Assembly: GCA_963842295.1 (NCBI GenBank)
Contig: CAWJFY010000010.1
Location: 62,001 to 126,000 of the forward strand
Direction of reading: 5' to 3'
DNA: 64,000 bases
From: JAJNBA01 sp963842295
GTDB lineage: Bacteria > Actinomycetota > UBA4738 > HRBIN12
Part shown: in pieces, positions 34,423 through 44,402 of the stretch
Numbering within the stretch: position 1 is the first letter of the stretch
Layout: the number at the start of each line of letters is the position of its first letter
Translations under genes and position numbers: made by a program
The notes under the pieces: model-generated
Told to the model about the DNA's origin: nothing
What the model saw: the letters and a program-made list of their open reading frames with translations, nothing else
Databases searched by the model: none

Positions 34423-35829
34423 TCAGCTCCGAGGCGCCTCTTCGAGGTGGCCATCCGTCATCGTGAGCACGCGATCGAGGTGGCGGATCACCTCCGGATT
34501 GTGGGTCGCCACGACGACGGCGGTCCCCGCGTTGGCGGAGCGGCGGAGCGCAGCGAAGACCCGCTCCGCCGACGCCGTGTCCTGGTGCGCCGTGGGTTCG
34601 TCGGCGAGCAGGACGCTCGTGGGCACCGACAGCGCGCGAGCGATGGCGGTCCTCTGCTGCTCCCCCACCGAGGCCTCCCGCGGGTACCGGGACCGGAGGT
34701 CGCCGATCCCCAGTAGGCCGATCAGGTCCTCGATGTCGTCCGACCGCTCGTCGAGGCTGTCGGACAGCCGAGCCGGATAGGCGATGTTCTCCTCGACCGT
34801 GAGCTCCTCCATCAAGCCCAGCTTCTGCGGGACGACCGCCACGGCGGACCACGCCGGCGACGACGCGTCCACGGGCTCGTGCCACTGCACCTCGCCCGCG
34901 CTCGGCCGCTCCCAGCCGGCGATCACGTTGAGCAGCGTGGTCTTCCCCGAGCCGGACCGGCCGACGAGACCCACCAGCTCACCCCGCCTCGCATCGAAGC
35001 TCACCGACTCAAGAGCGTGCACGACATCGCCGCGGTGGTGGTGGAACACCTTGCTCAGATCGCGCACCGACACCGCCGCGTCGACATCGACATCGGCGAG
35101 CCGGCCGGCCGCGTAGTAGCGCGCCGCCGCCGTGGGAGGAGCGCCCGGCGGCTCCGGATGCGTCCCCTTCACCCGCCCGTGATCGAGCTCGATGACCTCG
35201 TCGGCGAGTCGCCGGACCGTGCCGTCGTGTGTCGCCACCACGAAGGTCACGCCCCTATCCACCAGCGCGCGCACGCCGTCCATCACGAGCTGCCCCGACT
35301 CGCTGTCGAGCTCGGCCGTCGGCTCGTCCGCGACGACGACCGAGGAGCCCGCCGCGACCGCTTGGGCGAAGGCTGCGCGCTGCTGCTCCCCTCCCGAGAG
35401 CTCGTCGGGGCGATGATCGATCCGGTGGCCGATTCCGAGACGCTCAAGGATGTCGACGCCGCCTCCGACGCTGGATCGCCCGGACACGAGTTGAAGGTGC
35501 TCGCCGATCGTGAGGTTCGGCAGGAAGTTGTCGGACGGGCGCTGGAACACGTAGCCGACGACGTGCCGACGGAGTCGTCGGAGTCCGCGCGACGAGGTCC
35601 GGCCCACGCTCCGCTCTCCGACCCACACATCGCCCGAGGTCGCCCGATCGATGCCGGTCAGCACCCGCAGGAGCGATGACTTCCCGCTGCCAGACGGCCC
35701 GACCACCGCGGTGAGCACCCCGGCCGGGAAGCTGAGCGTCACGCCGCGGAGCGCGTGCACGGCGCCGGTCGGCGTTCGATACGTCTTCACGAGATCGACG
35801 CAGCGGGCGGAGACGATCTCATTCGGCAA
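34423..35829 (-). CDS. ABC ATPase with two fused nucleotide-binding domains
   Basis: 468 residues. Domain 1: Walker A GPSGSGKSS, signature LSGGEQQRAAFAQAV, Walker B VVVADEPTAELDS. Domain 2 (from about 255): GRSGSGKTT, signature variant ASVGEQQRTAIARAL, Walker B VLLADEPTAHQD. Both are LolD/MacB-like and would pair with the adjacent FtsX-type permease, giving a two-domain engine in one chain. The start TTG at 35829 has GGAGG 9 nt upstream and overlaps the permease stop by 11 nt. Substrate unknown. Confidence 0.87.
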   Translation of the reverse strand: MPNEIVSARCVDLVKTYRTPTGAVHALRGVTLSFPAGVLTAVVGPSGSGKSSLLRVLTGIDRATSGDVWVGERSVGRTSSRGLRRLRRHVVGYVFQRPSDNFLPNLTIGEHLQLVSGRSSVGGGVDILERLGIGHRIDHRPDELSGGEQQRAAFAQAVAAGSSVVVADEPTAELDSESGQLVMDGVRALVDRGVTFVVATHDGTVRRLADEVIELDHGRVKGTHPEPPGAPPTAAARYYAAGRLADVDVDAAVSVRDLSKVFHHHRGDVVHALESVSFDARRGELVGLVGRSGSGKTTLLNVIAGWERPSAGEVQWHEPVDASSPAWSAVAVVPQKLGLMEELTVEENIAYPARLSDSLDERSDDIEDLIGLLGIGDLRSRYPREASVGEQQRTAIARALSVPTSVLLADEPTAHQDTASAERVFAALRRSANAGTAVVVATHNPEVIRHLDRVLTMTDGHLEEAPRS

Positions 35830-38599
35830 CTCGCAGCACCTCCCCCAGGTCGACAGCCGCCGCACGTCGATGCACCAGCCAGCCGCCGAAGACCGCCACG
35901 AAGGCCAGACCCACGACGGTCCAGAGGGCCGCGGCGACCGGAGCCTCGAACAACGGAGGCGGCGGGATCGTTTGCAGCGGGTCGAGGAGCGGGGCGATCA
36001 GGCGACCCGCCACCACCCCGGTCGTCGCACCGAGGACGAAGGCCGCGACCAGCATCGAGGCGAGCTCGAGCACGAGGGCCGCCCGGGCCTGCCCGTCCCG
36101 CATCCCCATCCGCGTCGACAAGACGTTCGAGACGGTCCGCGCCCGTTGCCGCGCCTGCAGGTAGACGACCAGCACGCCGATCACGAGCACGGCGGCGGCG
36201 AGCCCGAGGACGTTCAGCATCGAGAACGTGTCGATCGCGGCCGCGATGAACGGCACGTCCTTCACCTCCTCGGCCGTAAGCGTCCCGAGCGGGAAGGCCT
36301 CGAGCTCACCGACCGACGCGAGCGCCTCGTCGGTCGGGCCCGCGATCCAAAACTCGGAACGGGCGCTCGGGCGTTCGAGCGGGTTCCCGCCCGCGCCGAG
36401 GCGACGCTCGAGGGAGCTGGCATCCACGACGAGGACGGGGTCGTCGGAGGACACGCCCGGGAACGCAACGGCGCGGCCGACCACCTCGATCGGCGTCTCG
36501 ATCTGTGCGATCGCGATCCCCGTGGGATCGCCCTCGCCCTGCACCAGCAACACGGGCAACGGGCCGCTCTCGGATGGCAGCCGAGCCACGAGGTCCTCGA
36601 GCGGATCCTCGGAGAACGAGTCGTCCCAGAAGGCGGCGCCTACGATCGACTCGGGCTCGATACCGAGCATGTCGAACGGCACACCCCCAGGCGTCATCGA
36701 GCCCGCGTACTTGACCCGCGAGGCGCGCGTGATCGGCAGGGGGAAGCGTTCCTGCTCCGGCGCGTTCGAGTCGATCAGAACCTGGACGTCGCTCCCGACG
36801 AACACACCCGCCTTCGCGTCCACCGTCGCCCGCAGGGATCCCACCATCGTCTGGGAGTCGATGAAGATGCCGAGGCAGAGCGCGGCGGCGCCGACGAGCA
36901 ACACGGTGAGCTTCGGGAGTCCGGTCAGTCGGTGGAACGTGAGGTAGGTGACCGGTGATCGGCCCGAGGCCCGAGACCCCGTCCTCCGGAGCACCTCGAC
37001 GAGGATCCGGGCGCCGAGTGTCGCGAAGCCGGCGACGAAGAGCACCGGGAACACGAGGAGCAACGCGCTGGGGCGCAGGATGTTCAGGCGCGTGTCCTCG
37101 ATCAGGGCGCCGCCGGCGTTGAGCCTCGACAAGACGAGCAGCGACCCGGCGATCGGCAGGATCTCCCACGGCACCCATGAGAGCCGACGCTTCGAGGAGT
37201 GGGCCTCGAAGGTCCGGATGAAGGAGACGCCCGACACGATGCCGAGCACGACCAGACCGGCGGCGCCGGCGGCCACGGCCCATGTGATCGAGACCGTCCG
37301 GGCCGACGGGGACACCGGCCCCGGCGGCCCGAACGTGGCGATCAGCCACGACGCCGCCACGAAACCTGCGGCCGCCCCCAAGCAGATCGGGATGACGGCT
37401 TCGACCGTGGCCTTGCCGGCGAACCGGAAAGGGCCCCAGCCGTGGGCGTGGAGGAACGCCGCCTCGGTGCGTCGCCCGGCCACCGCGAACGCCGCGGCCG
37501 CAGCCACCACGGCTGCCGCCACGCCGAGGCCCGCGATCAGGAGCAGTCGGAGCGGACCTGCGGCGGTGGCCGTCCTCCGATCGACCTCATGGAGTACGAG
37601 CGGCATCGACGAGCGGAACTCCGTGTCTCGGCGATGGGCGAAGAAGCCCAGCCCCGCCACGTATCCCTGACCGCAGCACCCGAAGAGGCGACCCAACCGG
37701 GTGTGTCGGTCCGTGACCAGGCGCAGCGCGCGAGATGCGTACATCCGGACGTCGCGCGCCTCGTCCACGTTGAGTGACAGGTCATCGATCGGTGCGACCC
37801 ACCCGTAGTCCACGTCCCGTGCTTCCGGATCGTGCAGCTCGCGCGTCAACCGGACCGCGTCCTCAGGCCCGACGAGGATGAATTGGGGCTGCTCCGGGCA
37901 GTCAGGGCATTGACGAAAGATCTGCTCGCTCCAGGGCGACCAGTATCCGGACGTCGGCGACTTGTAGAGGGCGCGATAGACACCGCCGACGCGGAGCACG
38001 GGCCCCCCGTTCAGCTGGATCTCATCACCCGGGCCGACCCCAACGAAGTCCGCCACCGAGTCCGGCACCAAGGCTCCGTCCGAACCATCGCCCGCGATCA
38101 CGTCGACGTGCCTCTCCGCGTCCGTCCCGGAGAAGATCCGACCGCCGACCGGGCCGGACGCAGGCTCTCCCCCCCCAGGGAGGGTGACGAGCGCATCGGC
38201 CCCGAGGACGAACCGGATCGGGGATCCGAGGTTCGGGCCCTCCGCGGCGATCCGGCCGAACGCTTCGTCCAGCCGGTCGGCCAGGAGCTCCTGCCCGCCC
38301 CGGGCCTTCTCCTGGAAGCCCACGTTCGTGATGCTGTAGAAGAGCCCGGCGCCGTTCCGGCCGATCGTGGGATCCGCGATCCTCGCGCGAAGGAGATCGC
38401 CCTCCGAGCGCGAGAGGAACAAGGGGAACGCGGCCGCGACGAGAGCGAGGAGCAGCGCGCCGACCACGACGGCGGCGAGGAGGCCCGGGTAGCGGACGAG
38501 CGCGAGCGGCGCTTTCCTCCAGAGAGGGCTCCCGACACCCTGGCGTTTCCCCGCATGCTGGCCCGTCAGCGGAACCCTCCTCCCGGTTGACCCATACAT
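35819..38599 (-). CDS. Very large FtsX-like ABC permease
   Basis: 926 residues, ATG 38599. First helix about 36-60 (LLAAVVVGALLLALVAAAFP), a large extracellular region with cysteine pairs (FRQCPDCPEQPQ; LFGCCGQGY), a central helix block, a second external domain and a terminal three-helix block. The FtsX-style coupling helix RTEAAFLHAHGWGPFRFAG precedes a helix in the middle. Partner of the double-ATPase. This permease-plus-fused-ATPase layout is found in actinobacteria without known substrate. Confidence 0.85.
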   Translation of the reverse strand: MYGSTGRRVPLTGQHAGKRQGVGSPLWRKAPLALVRYPGLLAAVVVGALLLALVAAAFPLFLSRSEGDLLRARIADPTIGRNGAGLFYSITNVGFQEKARGGQELLADRLDEAFGRIAAEGPNLGSPIRFVLGADALVTLPGGGEPASGPVGGRIFSGTDAERHVDVIAGDGSDGALVPDSVADFVGVGPGDEIQLNGGPVLRVGGVYRALYKSPTSGYWSPWSEQIFRQCPDCPEQPQFILVGPEDAVRLTRELHDPEARDVDYGWVAPIDDLSLNVDEARDVRMYASRALRLVTDRHTRLGRLFGCCGQGYVAGLGFFAHRRDTEFRSSMPLVLHEVDRRTATAAGPLRLLLIAGLGVAAAVVAAAAAFAVAGRRTEAAFLHAHGWGPFRFAGKATVEAVIPICLGAAAGFVAASWLIATFGPPGPVSPSARTVSITWAVAAGAAGLVVLGIVSGVSFIRTFEAHSSKRRLSWVPWEILPIAGSLLVLSRLNAGGALIEDTRLNILRPSALLLVFPVLFVAGFATLGARILVEVLRRTGSRASGRSPVTYLTFHRLTGLPKLTVLLVGAAALCLGIFIDSQTMVGSLRATVDAKAGVFVGSDVQVLIDSNAPEQERFPLPITRASRVKYAGSMTPGGVPFDMLGIEPESIVGAAFWDDSFSEDPLEDLVARLPSESGPLPVLLVQGEGDPTGIAIAQIETPIEVVGRAVAFPGVSSDDPVLVVDASSLERRLGAGGNPLERPSARSEFWIAGPTDEALASVGELEAFPLGTLTAEEVKDVPFIAAAIDTFSMLNVLGLAAAVLVIGVLVVYLQARQRARTVSNVLSTRMGMRDGQARAALVLELASMLVAAFVLGATTGVVAGRLIAPLLDPLQTIPPPPLFEAPVAAALWTVVGLAFVAVFGGWLVHRRAAAVDLGEVLRVAE

Positions 38600-38704
38600 A
38601 CGCCCGTCGAGGGTCTTTCGGTTCCCCGGGAGTGGGTGGGGACCCGTGGGGAAGGATGCTACCGGTTGCGTTGGGTCGTCGGGGACAGGGGGCCAGACCG
38701 CGTC

Positions 38705-39235
38705 TCAGCCTCCGAAGCGCTCCTCGTGCCGCAGACCGGGCAGCGGTTTCCGTCCTCCGCGCGAGCCGGGTGGTGCGAGCGAAGCCGGGTCATCGGGGTA
38801 GCCGAAGGACACGACGAGGTCGCACGTCATCTCGTGCGGATAGCCGAGGAGCTGGCGGACCCGCGGCTCGTCGTAGACGGAGGCGTGGCAGCTGCCGATC
38901 CCGAGCTCCCAGCCAGCGAGCATCGCGCTCTCCACCGCTTGACCGAGGTCGAAGGCGATGCTCTCTCGCTCGGAGACCTTCTCCGCTCGCGGCGTGAGGA
39001 ACGCGATCGCGGCGGCGGCCCTCGCGACGTGACCCGCGTAGTCGCCTGTGCGTGAGAGCTCCTCGAGCCGATCGCGATCTCGGCACACCACGAAGGCCCA
39101 CCGCTGTTCGTTCATGGAGCTCGGCGCGAGGGCCGCCGCCGCCACGATCCGGTCGATGTCCTCAGGCGGGATCGGGCGGTCGTCGAACCGGCGGACGTTG
39201 CGCCGGGTCCTGATCGCGTCCCAGGTGTCCGTCAT
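38705..39235 (-). CDS. Nitroreductase-family FMN oxidoreductase
   Basis: 176 residues from ATG 39235 (a GTG three codons earlier is possible). Opening IRTRRNVRRFDDRPIPPEDI and AAALAPSSMNEQRWAFVVCR are the nitroreductase FMN-binding signatures; GWELGIGSCHASVYDEPRVR and CDLVVSFGYPDD complete the fold. Electron acceptor unknown. Divergent from the glycosyltransferase gene. Confidence 0.88.
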   Translation of the reverse strand: MTDTWDAIRTRRNVRRFDDRPIPPEDIDRIVAAAALAPSSMNEQRWAFVVCRDRDRLEELSRTGDYAGHVARAAAAIAFLTPRAEKVSERESIAFDLGQAVESAMLAGWELGIGSCHASVYDEPRVRQLLGYPHEMTCDLVVSFGYPDDPASLAPPGSRGGRKPLPGLRHEERFGG

Positions 39236-39323
39236 GCCCTCCACTTTCCCATCCTTCCGACACCCCGAGGCCGAGGCCTGTCATCATCCCGCTCGACCCC
39301 GAAAGGAGAGATCCCTGCGAGAA

Positions 39324-40733
39324 GTGGCCTTCGACCCTCGTTCGATCGCTCGGCTGGACGGGCTCGCCCGACCGGCCCATCTCGAGCGGTTCCGCAAGGC
39401 GGGCGAGGCCGTCGCCGATGGGCTCGAGGGACGCACCCTCTGGCACGTGAACTCCACCTCTGAGGGCGGGGGCGTGGCCGAATTGCTGCACCAGTTGCTC
39501 GGGTACGTGGTCGAATGCGGGATCCGCTGTCGCTGGATGGTCCTCGAGGGCGACCCGGATTTCTTCCGGGTGACGAAGCGGATCCACAACAGGCTCCACG
39601 GCTCGCTCGGTGATGGCGGGCCGCTGGAGGAAGAGGAACGAGCGCAGTACCGTCGCGTCATCCACCGGGAGCTGGCCCCGCTCCTCGACGTGGCCCGTCC
39701 GGGCGACGTCGCGATCCTCCATGATCCCCAGACGGCAGGCCTCACAGGACCACTGGTCGACGCGGGGCTCCGCGTCGTGTGGGTCTGTCACGTGGGCGTC
39801 GATGCACCCACGGACGTCGTGCGATCGGCCTGGGACTTCCTGCGCGGGGAGGTCGAGCCGGCGCACGCGTTCGTCTTCTCCCGCCGGGGCTACATCTGGG
39901 AAGGTCTGGCTCGCCGCAAAGCGAGAGTGATCCCTCCGTGCATCGATCCGACCTCGGCGAAGAACGTCGAGCTCGAGCCCGCCGATATCGAGGCCGTGTT
40001 GGGCACCGCCGGCGTGCTCTCGACCTTCGAGCCGAAGGAAGAGGTCGACGTGGCGCTCCCCGACCTCGGCGTGGTGCGGGTGCGCCGCCGCGCGATCGCC
40101 GTCGAGGAGGCACCTGCGCCGCCTGACGCGCCGCTCGTGATGCAAGTCTCCCGCTGGGATCGGCTGAAGGACCACGTCGGAGTCCTCCACGGCTTCGCTC
40201 GACACGTGCGGCGCGATCTCGACGCGCACCTGTTGCTCGTGGGGCCGGCGACGTCCTCCGTCGCGGACGATCCCGAAGGGGCGGAGGTGCTCGCCGAGGT
40301 CATCGCGGCATGGAGCAGGCTTCCCGCGAGGCGACGCGCCTCCGTGCACCTCCTGAGCCTCCCCGTCGAAGATCGCCTCGAGAACGCCGTCGTCGTGAAC
40401 GCGATCCAGCGGCATGCCGACGTCGTGGCGCAGAAGAGCCTGGCGGAGGGATTCGGGCTCACGGTCGCCGAGGCGATGTGGAAGCGGCGGCCCGTGGTCG
40501 GCGGCCGCGTCGGTGGGATCCAGGAGCAGATCGTGGACGGGAGGAGCGGGCTCCTCGTCAACGCGACCGACCTCAAGGCATTCGGCCACGCAGTGTCCTC
40601 GCTGATCGGCGACATGGGGTTCGCACAGGCGATCGGCCACGCGGCCCGGGCACGGGTCCGTACTCGATACCTTCCCCCGCACTTCCTCGGAGCCCACCTC
40701 GAGCTCGTGCAGCGGATCCTCGCGGAGAGGTGA
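39324..40733 (+). CDS. GT4 glycosyltransferase, trehalose synthase (TreT)-like
   Basis: 469 residues from GTG 39324, or 472 from a CTG at 39315. AAGGAG ends 6 nt before that CTG but 15 nt before the GTG, so CTG initiation is possible. It has LWHVNSTSEGGGVAELLHQL, HDPQTAGLTGPL, MQVSRWDRLKDHVGVLHGF and an EX7E motif in AEGFGLTVAEAMWKRRPV. These match trehalose glycosyltransferring synthases (NDP-glucose plus glucose) and related trehalose phosphorylases; donor and acceptor need biochemical proof. Confidence 0.8.
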   Translation: MAFDPRSIARLDGLARPAHLERFRKAGEAVADGLEGRTLWHVNSTSEGGGVAELLHQLLGYVVECGIRCRWMVLEGDPDFFRVTKRIHNRLHGSLGDGGPLEEEERAQYRRVIHRELAPLLDVARPGDVAILHDPQTAGLTGPLVDAGLRVVWVCHVGVDAPTDVVRSAWDFLRGEVEPAHAFVFSRRGYIWEGLARRKARVIPPCIDPTSAKNVELEPADIEAVLGTAGVLSTFEPKEEVDVALPDLGVVRVRRRAIAVEEAPAPPDAPLVMQVSRWDRLKDHVGVLHGFARHVRRDLDAHLLLVGPATSSVADDPEGAEVLAEVIAAWSRLPARRRASVHLLSLPVEDRLENAVVVNAIQRHADVVAQKSLAEGFGLTVAEAMWKRRPVVGGRVGGIQEQIVDGRSGLLVNATDLKAFGHAVSSLIGDMGFAQAIGHAARARVRTRYLPPHFLGAHLELVQRILAER

Positions 40734-40766
40734 GTGATGACCGGTCCGGTGAAGGTCAGCCTGGCG

Positions 40767-43700
40767 TCAGCGTGTTGCCACTTCTGGCTCACCCACGCGC
40801 TCGACGCGCTCCAGCCAGGGTCTCGCTTCCAAGCGCTCGAAGATCTCCCGCGCTTCGGTGATCGGTGCCGCGGCATCGCCTGCTCGGTGTTGAGCATTCA
40901 ACCATTCCCCGTGCTCCAGGAGGGTGACGGCCATCCAGAACGGGAACGCCATCTCTCTGAACAACCCGATCGCCCCTTTGAACCCCGCCTCGACGCCGTC
41001 CAGATCCCCTCGTGTCGCAGACAGCCTCGCCCCGAGTCGCATCGACTGCGCGAGATGGAAAGGCGTTCGGCGACCGGTCGGAAGGGAGCGGAACACATCG
41101 AGGATGGTTTCGGCCCTCTCCAGATCTCCCAGCAGCATCGCGGCCTCCACGGCGGTCACGACCGCCTCCTTCACGCGGTGATCAGAGAGCGAGAGAGATC
41201 GCTGGCCGTCCATCGCTTCTTCGGCACTTCGTAGAGCCCCCTCGCCGTTCCCCTGTCCCAGGAGGAGATTCGCCTTCGCGGTAGCGTATTCGGTCCTCTC
41301 CTGGAGATCGGCCGACCTTTCCAGGCCTGCGAATCGCTTGAGGTGGATGGCCGCATCCTCCAGGTTGCCGCGGTGGATGTTCAGCATCACGCCGGTTGCG
41401 ACGTACCCCTGGTTGAAAGCGGCGCGCAGGTGAGAGAACCACTCGGGTGGAAGCTCGCCCATCATCGCGGCGGCCTCGTCCCATTTCCCCATGGCGAATC
41501 TGGGATACGCGAACCCGAGCAGGATGGATTCCCAGTACCGGTTGCCGACACGACGAGCCAGGCTGAGGCCTTCATCGAGGTATCGGGTCGCCTCGGCGTA
41601 GCGATCGGAGTTCTGGGTGAGGTCGGCGAGGTTGTTGTACGCGCGAAGAGCGGCCGACGGCTTGTCGTGCTCGAGGGCGATGTGGAGGGCCGTGCCGAGC
41701 AGCGCCATGCCCTCCTTCGGTCTCTCGAGCGAGTAGAGGATCAGCGCCTTCGTCGTCATGGCCTGTGAGAGAACCTCCGGCAGATCGAGCGCCTCGGCGA
41801 TCTGGAGCGCCTTCTCGATCCGCTCGTTCGCGCGCTCGGGATCACCGGCGAAGAACGTGAAGCGACCGAGCTGCGCGGCGAGCGCCGCGAGATCCTCGTC
41901 CTGCGCTTCGGTCGCCAGCACGTCGAACGCGCGGTCCATCACATCCAGCGCCTCTTGGAGTCGCCCTCCGTCCCACATCCGCTCCGCCAGCCTGGCCGAC
42001 ACGCGCGCCGCGGGATGCGTTGCTCCTTCAGACTCGAAGATCTCGATCGAGCGCCTGAAGTGTTCTGCGGCGATCGTGTCCACTCGTTCCGCCGCGAGCG
42101 CACCGGCACGCTCGTGGAGCTCCGCCGTGCTGATCGGATCGTCACTCAGTTCGATCGCCCGCTCGGCGTAGCGCTGCGCCTCTTCGTTGGCACCGAGCGA
42201 CGCAGCTCGATCGCTCGACTTCACGAGCGTCTCGAGCGCGTCGGCCTTGATGGTCGGCGCATCCTCGTCATCCGGGGCGGAGAGGTAGGCGTCGAGGTAG
42301 TGGGACGCGATGACCTCCACGATCTCGTCCTCATCGACCGCGGAGCGAAGGTACGAAGCGGCAGCCAAGTGACGCGACTTGCGTTCGCGCTTCGACATCG
42401 TGTCATAGGCGACCTTCTTGACCAGATCCTGGAGGAATCCGTACTGCCCCCGGTCGGACAGGAGCGGGTCGATCGAGATCGAGAGGACCTCCTTGCGAAC
42501 GAGCGCGGCGAGGAGACCCGTCACCTCTGCTTCCGGAAGTCCCGTGATCGCCGTGAGTCCCTGCAACGTGAAGGTCCGCCCGAGCACGGCGGCATCCTGC
42601 AGCAGCCTCCGCTCTTCGGGTGCGAGGCCGTCGAGCCGGGCGGCGATCAACGCTTGGAGCGTCTCGGGCACTTCGAGCTTCTCCGCCGACCCCTCCAGCC
42701 GGTATGCCCCGTTCTCCCGGACCAGGATGCCCCGGTCGATCAGCATCCGCACCGTCTCGACCGCATAGAAGGGGATCCCCTCGGCCCGTTCGAGGATGCG
42801 GGTGCGTAGCTCGTCGGGGAGTCCGGGGACGGGCTCGCTGAGAAGGGAGTCCATCTGATCCGCAGGGAGCGGCTCCAGGAAGATGGACGTGAAATTCCTC
42901 GTGCCGGCACCCCAGGCAGGTCGCCGGTCGGCGAGCTCCGGTCGCGCGAGGGTCACGACGAAGATCGGACGCTCGCGCGACCACTCCACCAGGTATTCGA
43001 TGAAGTCGAGGAGCGCACTGTCGGCCCAGTGGATGTCCTCGAACACCATGACCGAGGGTCCTGCCTCTGCGATCCGTTCGAAGAAGATGCGGCAGGCGGC
43101 GAACAGGTTTTCCTGATCACCGGACCCCCTGTCTTCCAGTCCGAGCAGGTGCGCGAGCCGGGGTGCGACGAAGCGCCGCTCCGCCTCGTCGACCACGTGC
43201 TTCTCCACCGATGCCCTGAGCTTCGGCACGGCCGACGAGGATTCTTCGTCCTCGAGGATCCCGGCGCGGCTCCGGACCATCTCGGCGAGTGCCCAGAACG
43301 CGACGCCCTCCCCGTAGGCCAGGCAACGACCCTGGTGCCACCAGATGTCGTCGACCAACCCGTCGATGTACTTGTTCAACTCCCAGACCAGCCGGGACTT
43401 CCCGATGCCGCCGACCCCTTGCACGGATACGAGGTGGACCTTCCCGTTGTCGGCGGAGTCGTGGAAGAGCTCCTTGATCAGACGGAACTCTCGGTCGCGA
43501 CCCGTGAACGGTGGTTCGAGCACCGTCGATCGCCCGGTCGCCTTCCGGAGACCGACGACCGCGACGGCTCGCCAGAGCTCCACGGGCTCGGCCTTGCCCT
43601 TCAGCTCGAAGATCCCGCTGCTCTCGTACGCGATCACGTCGTCGGTCGATCGCATCGTCGCCTCGCCCACGAGGACGGAGCCGGGGTCCGCGACCGATTG

Positions 43701-44303
43701 GATGCGGGAGGCGGTATTGACCAGGTCCCCGGCGACCATCCCCTCGCCCTCGGCGTCGAGCGCCACCGCCGCCTCGCCGGTCAGGACGCCGGCGCGGGCG
43801 CGGAGGTCCGCCGCGCCGACCTCCTCTCCGAGCGATCTCACGACGGCCGTGAGCTCGAGGGAAGCCCGCACGGCACGTTCGGCATCGTCCTCGTGCGCGA
43901 TCGGCGTCCCCCAGACGGCCATGACCGCATCGCCGATGAACTTCTCCACGACGCCGCCGTAGCGGCCGACGATCTGTCGACTCGCGTCGAAATAGCGAGA
44001 CAGGAGATCTCTCACCTCTTCGGAATCGCGCGATTCCGAGAAGGTCGTGAACCCCACGAGGTCGGCGAACAGCACCGACACCAGGCGCCGTTCGGTCGTG
44101 GGGGCGGCGCGGGGAACAACCGCCGCGGCCGGCGCGGGACCGCCCTCCGCAGCCGCAAGTTTCGTTCCGCAAGCACCGCAGAACTTCTGTCCGGGCTGGC
44201 TCGGGGAGCCGCAGGAACCGCAGATCAGCGTGAGTGCGGCGCCGCAATGACCGCAGAACCTCTGTCCCGTCGGATTCTCGGTGTCACAACTCTCGCAACG
44301 CAT
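40767..44303 (-). CDS. Zinc-ribbon/adenylate cyclase/ATPase/TPR multidomain regulator
   Basis: 1178 residues from ATG 44303 (AGGAG 4 nt upstream). Two zinc ribbons use Cys3/6/17/20 and Cys28/31/42/45. A class III cyclase domain (about 70-250) keeps both metal Asp (SVLFADLVGFT and FIGDAVMAVW), the substrate Lys in VEKF and NTASR, so it looks catalytically competent for cAMP. A STAND-like ATPase follows with GVGGIGKSRLVWEL and VMVFEDIHWADS, then TPR-type helices to the end. This is the actinobacterial LuxR-like cyclase/ATPase architecture without the LuxR tail. Signal unknown. Confidence 0.88.
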   Translation of the reverse strand: MRCESCDTENPTGQRFCGHCGAALTLICGSCGSPSQPGQKFCGACGTKLAAAEGGPAPAAAVVPRAAPTTERRLVSVLFADLVGFTTFSESRDSEEVRDLLSRYFDASRQIVGRYGGVVEKFIGDAVMAVWGTPIAHEDDAERAVRASLELTAVVRSLGEEVGAADLRARAGVLTGEAAVALDAEGEGMVAGDLVNTASRIQSVADPGSVLVGEATMRSTDDVIAYESSGIFELKGKAEPVELWRAVAVVGLRKATGRSTVLEPPFTGRDREFRLIKELFHDSADNGKVHLVSVQGVGGIGKSRLVWELNKYIDGLVDDIWWHQGRCLAYGEGVAFWALAEMVRSRAGILEDEESSSAVPKLRASVEKHVVDEAERRFVAPRLAHLLGLEDRGSGDQENLFAACRIFFERIAEAGPSVMVFEDIHWADSALLDFIEYLVEWSRERPIFVVTLARPELADRRPAWGAGTRNFTSIFLEPLPADQMDSLLSEPVPGLPDELRTRILERAEGIPFYAVETVRMLIDRGILVRENGAYRLEGSAEKLEVPETLQALIAARLDGLAPEERRLLQDAAVLGRTFTLQGLTAITGLPEAEVTGLLAALVRKEVLSISIDPLLSDRGQYGFLQDLVKKVAYDTMSKRERKSRHLAAASYLRSAVDEDEIVEVIASHYLDAYLSAPDDEDAPTIKADALETLVKSSDRAASLGANEEAQRYAERAIELSDDPISTAELHERAGALAAERVDTIAAEHFRRSIEIFESEGATHPAARVSARLAERMWDGGRLQEALDVMDRAFDVLATEAQDEDLAALAAQLGRFTFFAGDPERANERIEKALQIAEALDLPEVLSQAMTTKALILYSLERPKEGMALLGTALHIALEHDKPSAALRAYNNLADLTQNSDRYAEATRYLDEGLSLARRVGNRYWESILLGFAYPRFAMGKWDEAAAMMGELPPEWFSHLRAAFNQGYVATGVMLNIHRGNLEDAAIHLKRFAGLERSADLQERTEYATAKANLLLGQGNGEGALRSAEEAMDGQRSLSLSDHRVKEAVVTAVEAAMLLGDLERAETILDVFRSLPTGRRTPFHLAQSMRLGARLSATRGDLDGVEAGFKGAIGLFREMAFPFWMAVTLLEHGEWLNAQHRAGDAAAPITEAREIFERLEARPWLERVERVGEPEVATR

Positions 44304-44388
44304 GCTGCTCCTCACGGCGATGTCGGGAGGCCGAGGCTACCCCACCCGCTGTACCCCCGCCAGCGGTTGCCGTCGGATGATCCACCTG

Positions 44389-44394
44389 TACAGT
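44389..44394 (+). promoter_or_regulatory. Candidate promoter (-10) of the bactofilin-like gene
   Basis: TACAGT lies 8 nt before the GTG at 44403, with TTGCCG 16 bp farther upstream as a possible -35. No ribosome-binding site precedes the GTG, so the transcript is probably leaderless or nearly so. Confidence 0.4.
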
Positions 44395-44402
44395 CGTGAG
44401 AC

